This document shows positions 63,469 through 64,000 of a stretch of 64,000 nt of DNA, one piece after another (within the stretch, counting starts at the first letter, position 1; every line of letters begins with the position of its first letter). The position numbers and the translations under genes were made by a program. Below the pieces are notes generated by a model. The model was not told where the DNA came from. It did not search any database and saw nothing but the letters and a program-made list of their open reading frames with translations. The stretch is from assembly GCA_033762075.1 (NCBI GenBank), contig JANRLY010000036.1:1-64000 (forward strand). The letters run 5' to 3'. The DNA is from VFKI01 sp033762075. Lineage in GTDB: Bacteria; Pseudomonadota; Gammaproteobacteria; DSM-16500.

Positions 63469-63635
63469 CTAGGGCGTGTCCTCAATTACTTCGTTGAAGC
63501 GAAAAATGAGAGATTTGAGATAAAATTTTCGCAAATTTGAGGAGAATTTACGGTTTTATTTGAAGAAAATTTTCGGAAATTTTAGCCGATTCCGCTCATT
63601 TTGCAACCAACGAAGTAATTGAGGACACGCCCTAG
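63469..63635. mobile_element. 167-bp MITE-like element with perfect 28-bp terminal inverted repeats
   Basis: Bases 63469-63496 and 63608-63635 are exact reverse complements (outer end CTAGGGCGTGTCCTCAATTA). CTAG at both ends could be a 4-bp target duplication, but CTAG is self-complementary, so this is ambiguous. The interior has AT-rich sub-palindromes (AAAATTTTCG) and shares TTTGAAGAAAATTTTCG with the element at 12982. No open frame. Confidence 0.85.
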
Positions 63636-63714
63636 TATTTGTAAAATCATTTTTTCTCATTTACACTCCCTTTCGATTATCTCATTCTTAAAACAATAAT
63701 GAAGGAAATTAACA

Positions 63715-64000
63715 ATGTTTTTTTCAGAGGAAGCTCTTGCACTTTTATCGCTCAAACACCGCCATCTCGACACCATTGAACAAATAAAATCTGAACTTCT
63801 CGACTTGCCGCTTGATTTTTCGACAGTCACATTAGAGAGTGTAGAAGAATTAATCTCAACAATATTTGGGTTACACATTGCAATAAACGCTAAAATAGGC
63901 GAAAGCATTCGTTACCCAGAGACACTTTCATTTGACACTGCCGTACAGCCAATAATTGATTTAGATATCATCACTACAAGAGCGATGCTCTATCTTCGTT
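63715..64000 (+). CDS. Unknown protein, 5' part only
   Basis: ATG 63715 has AAGGA 8 nt before it and opens a frame that continues past the window end. The 95 visible residues (MFFSEEALALLSLKHRHLDT) are soluble and helical, with no signal peptide. Too little is visible for a family call. Confidence 0.6.
   Translation, partial: MFFSEEALALLSLKHRHLDTIEQIKSELLDLPLDFSTVTLESVEELISTIFGLHIAINAKIGESIRYPETLSFDTAVQPIIDLDIITTRAMLYLR

Overview
The window is a chromosomal segment of a gammaproteobacterium, most likely a host-associated member of the Legionellales (Legionella/Coxiella/Berkiella-like). Reasons: the chaperone order grpE-dnaK-dnaJ-greA opposite nadK-recN, the run tpiA-secG-tRNA-Leu-nuoA..N, AT-rich sequence, many palindromic repeats, and several lineage-specific unknown proteins. 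One of these ends in a eukaryote-type CaaX prenylation box. The genus is inferred from gene order and protein resemblance, not from a search.

Layout. 1-8.3 kb (minus): glmM (cut by the window edge), ftsH, rlmE, then the heat-shock operon grpE-dnaK-dnaJ-greA behind a sigma32-like promoter. 8.4-14.3 kb (plus): nadK, recN, an ArnT-like glycosyltransferase, a ZapB-like coiled coil, a 43-residue basic protein, dapA and a short BamC-like lipoprotein. 14.3-17.6 kb: a partial and a complete tRNA-Ser(CGA), followed by three unknown genes (a secreted protein, the CaaX protein and a 99-residue protein). 17.6-28.9 kb: pilT with an unknown partner, a glycine-zipper lipoprotein with a BON protein, an MtaD-type deaminase, ndk, rlmN, an unknown two-gene operon (HExxH membrane protein plus polytopic membrane protein), and queA. 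29.1-43.9 kb (minus): the complete 14-gene nuoA-N operon for respiratory complex I. 44-49 kb: tRNA-Leu(GAG), secG, tpiA, a DUF4143-type ATPase and a large coiled-coil protein. 49-52.3 kb: feoABC behind a strong promoter with a Fur box, with two unknown genes downstream on the same strand. 52.3-61.4 kb: a hydrolase, uvrA, the thrA-thrB-thrC threonine operon and a GtrA protein. 61.5-64 kb (plus): a cysteine desulfurase, a polytopic membrane protein and the start of an unknown gene.

The most distinctive property is repeat invasion. At least four families of short palindromic elements fill intergenic spaces, including gaps inside the nuo operon. Two have entered reading frames without breaking them: a two-arm element of about 90 bp codes for roughly 30 residues of the FeoB linker, and a repeat pair enclosing five 27-bp tandem units forms an 80-residue tail on NuoE. 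Four larger elements look like MITEs or long palindromes with terminal inverted repeats (3807-3983, 12982-13097, 28928-29110, 63469-63635). One of them carries a clean 9-bp target duplication.

No CRISPR array, rRNA gene, integrase, transposase or phage gene was seen.
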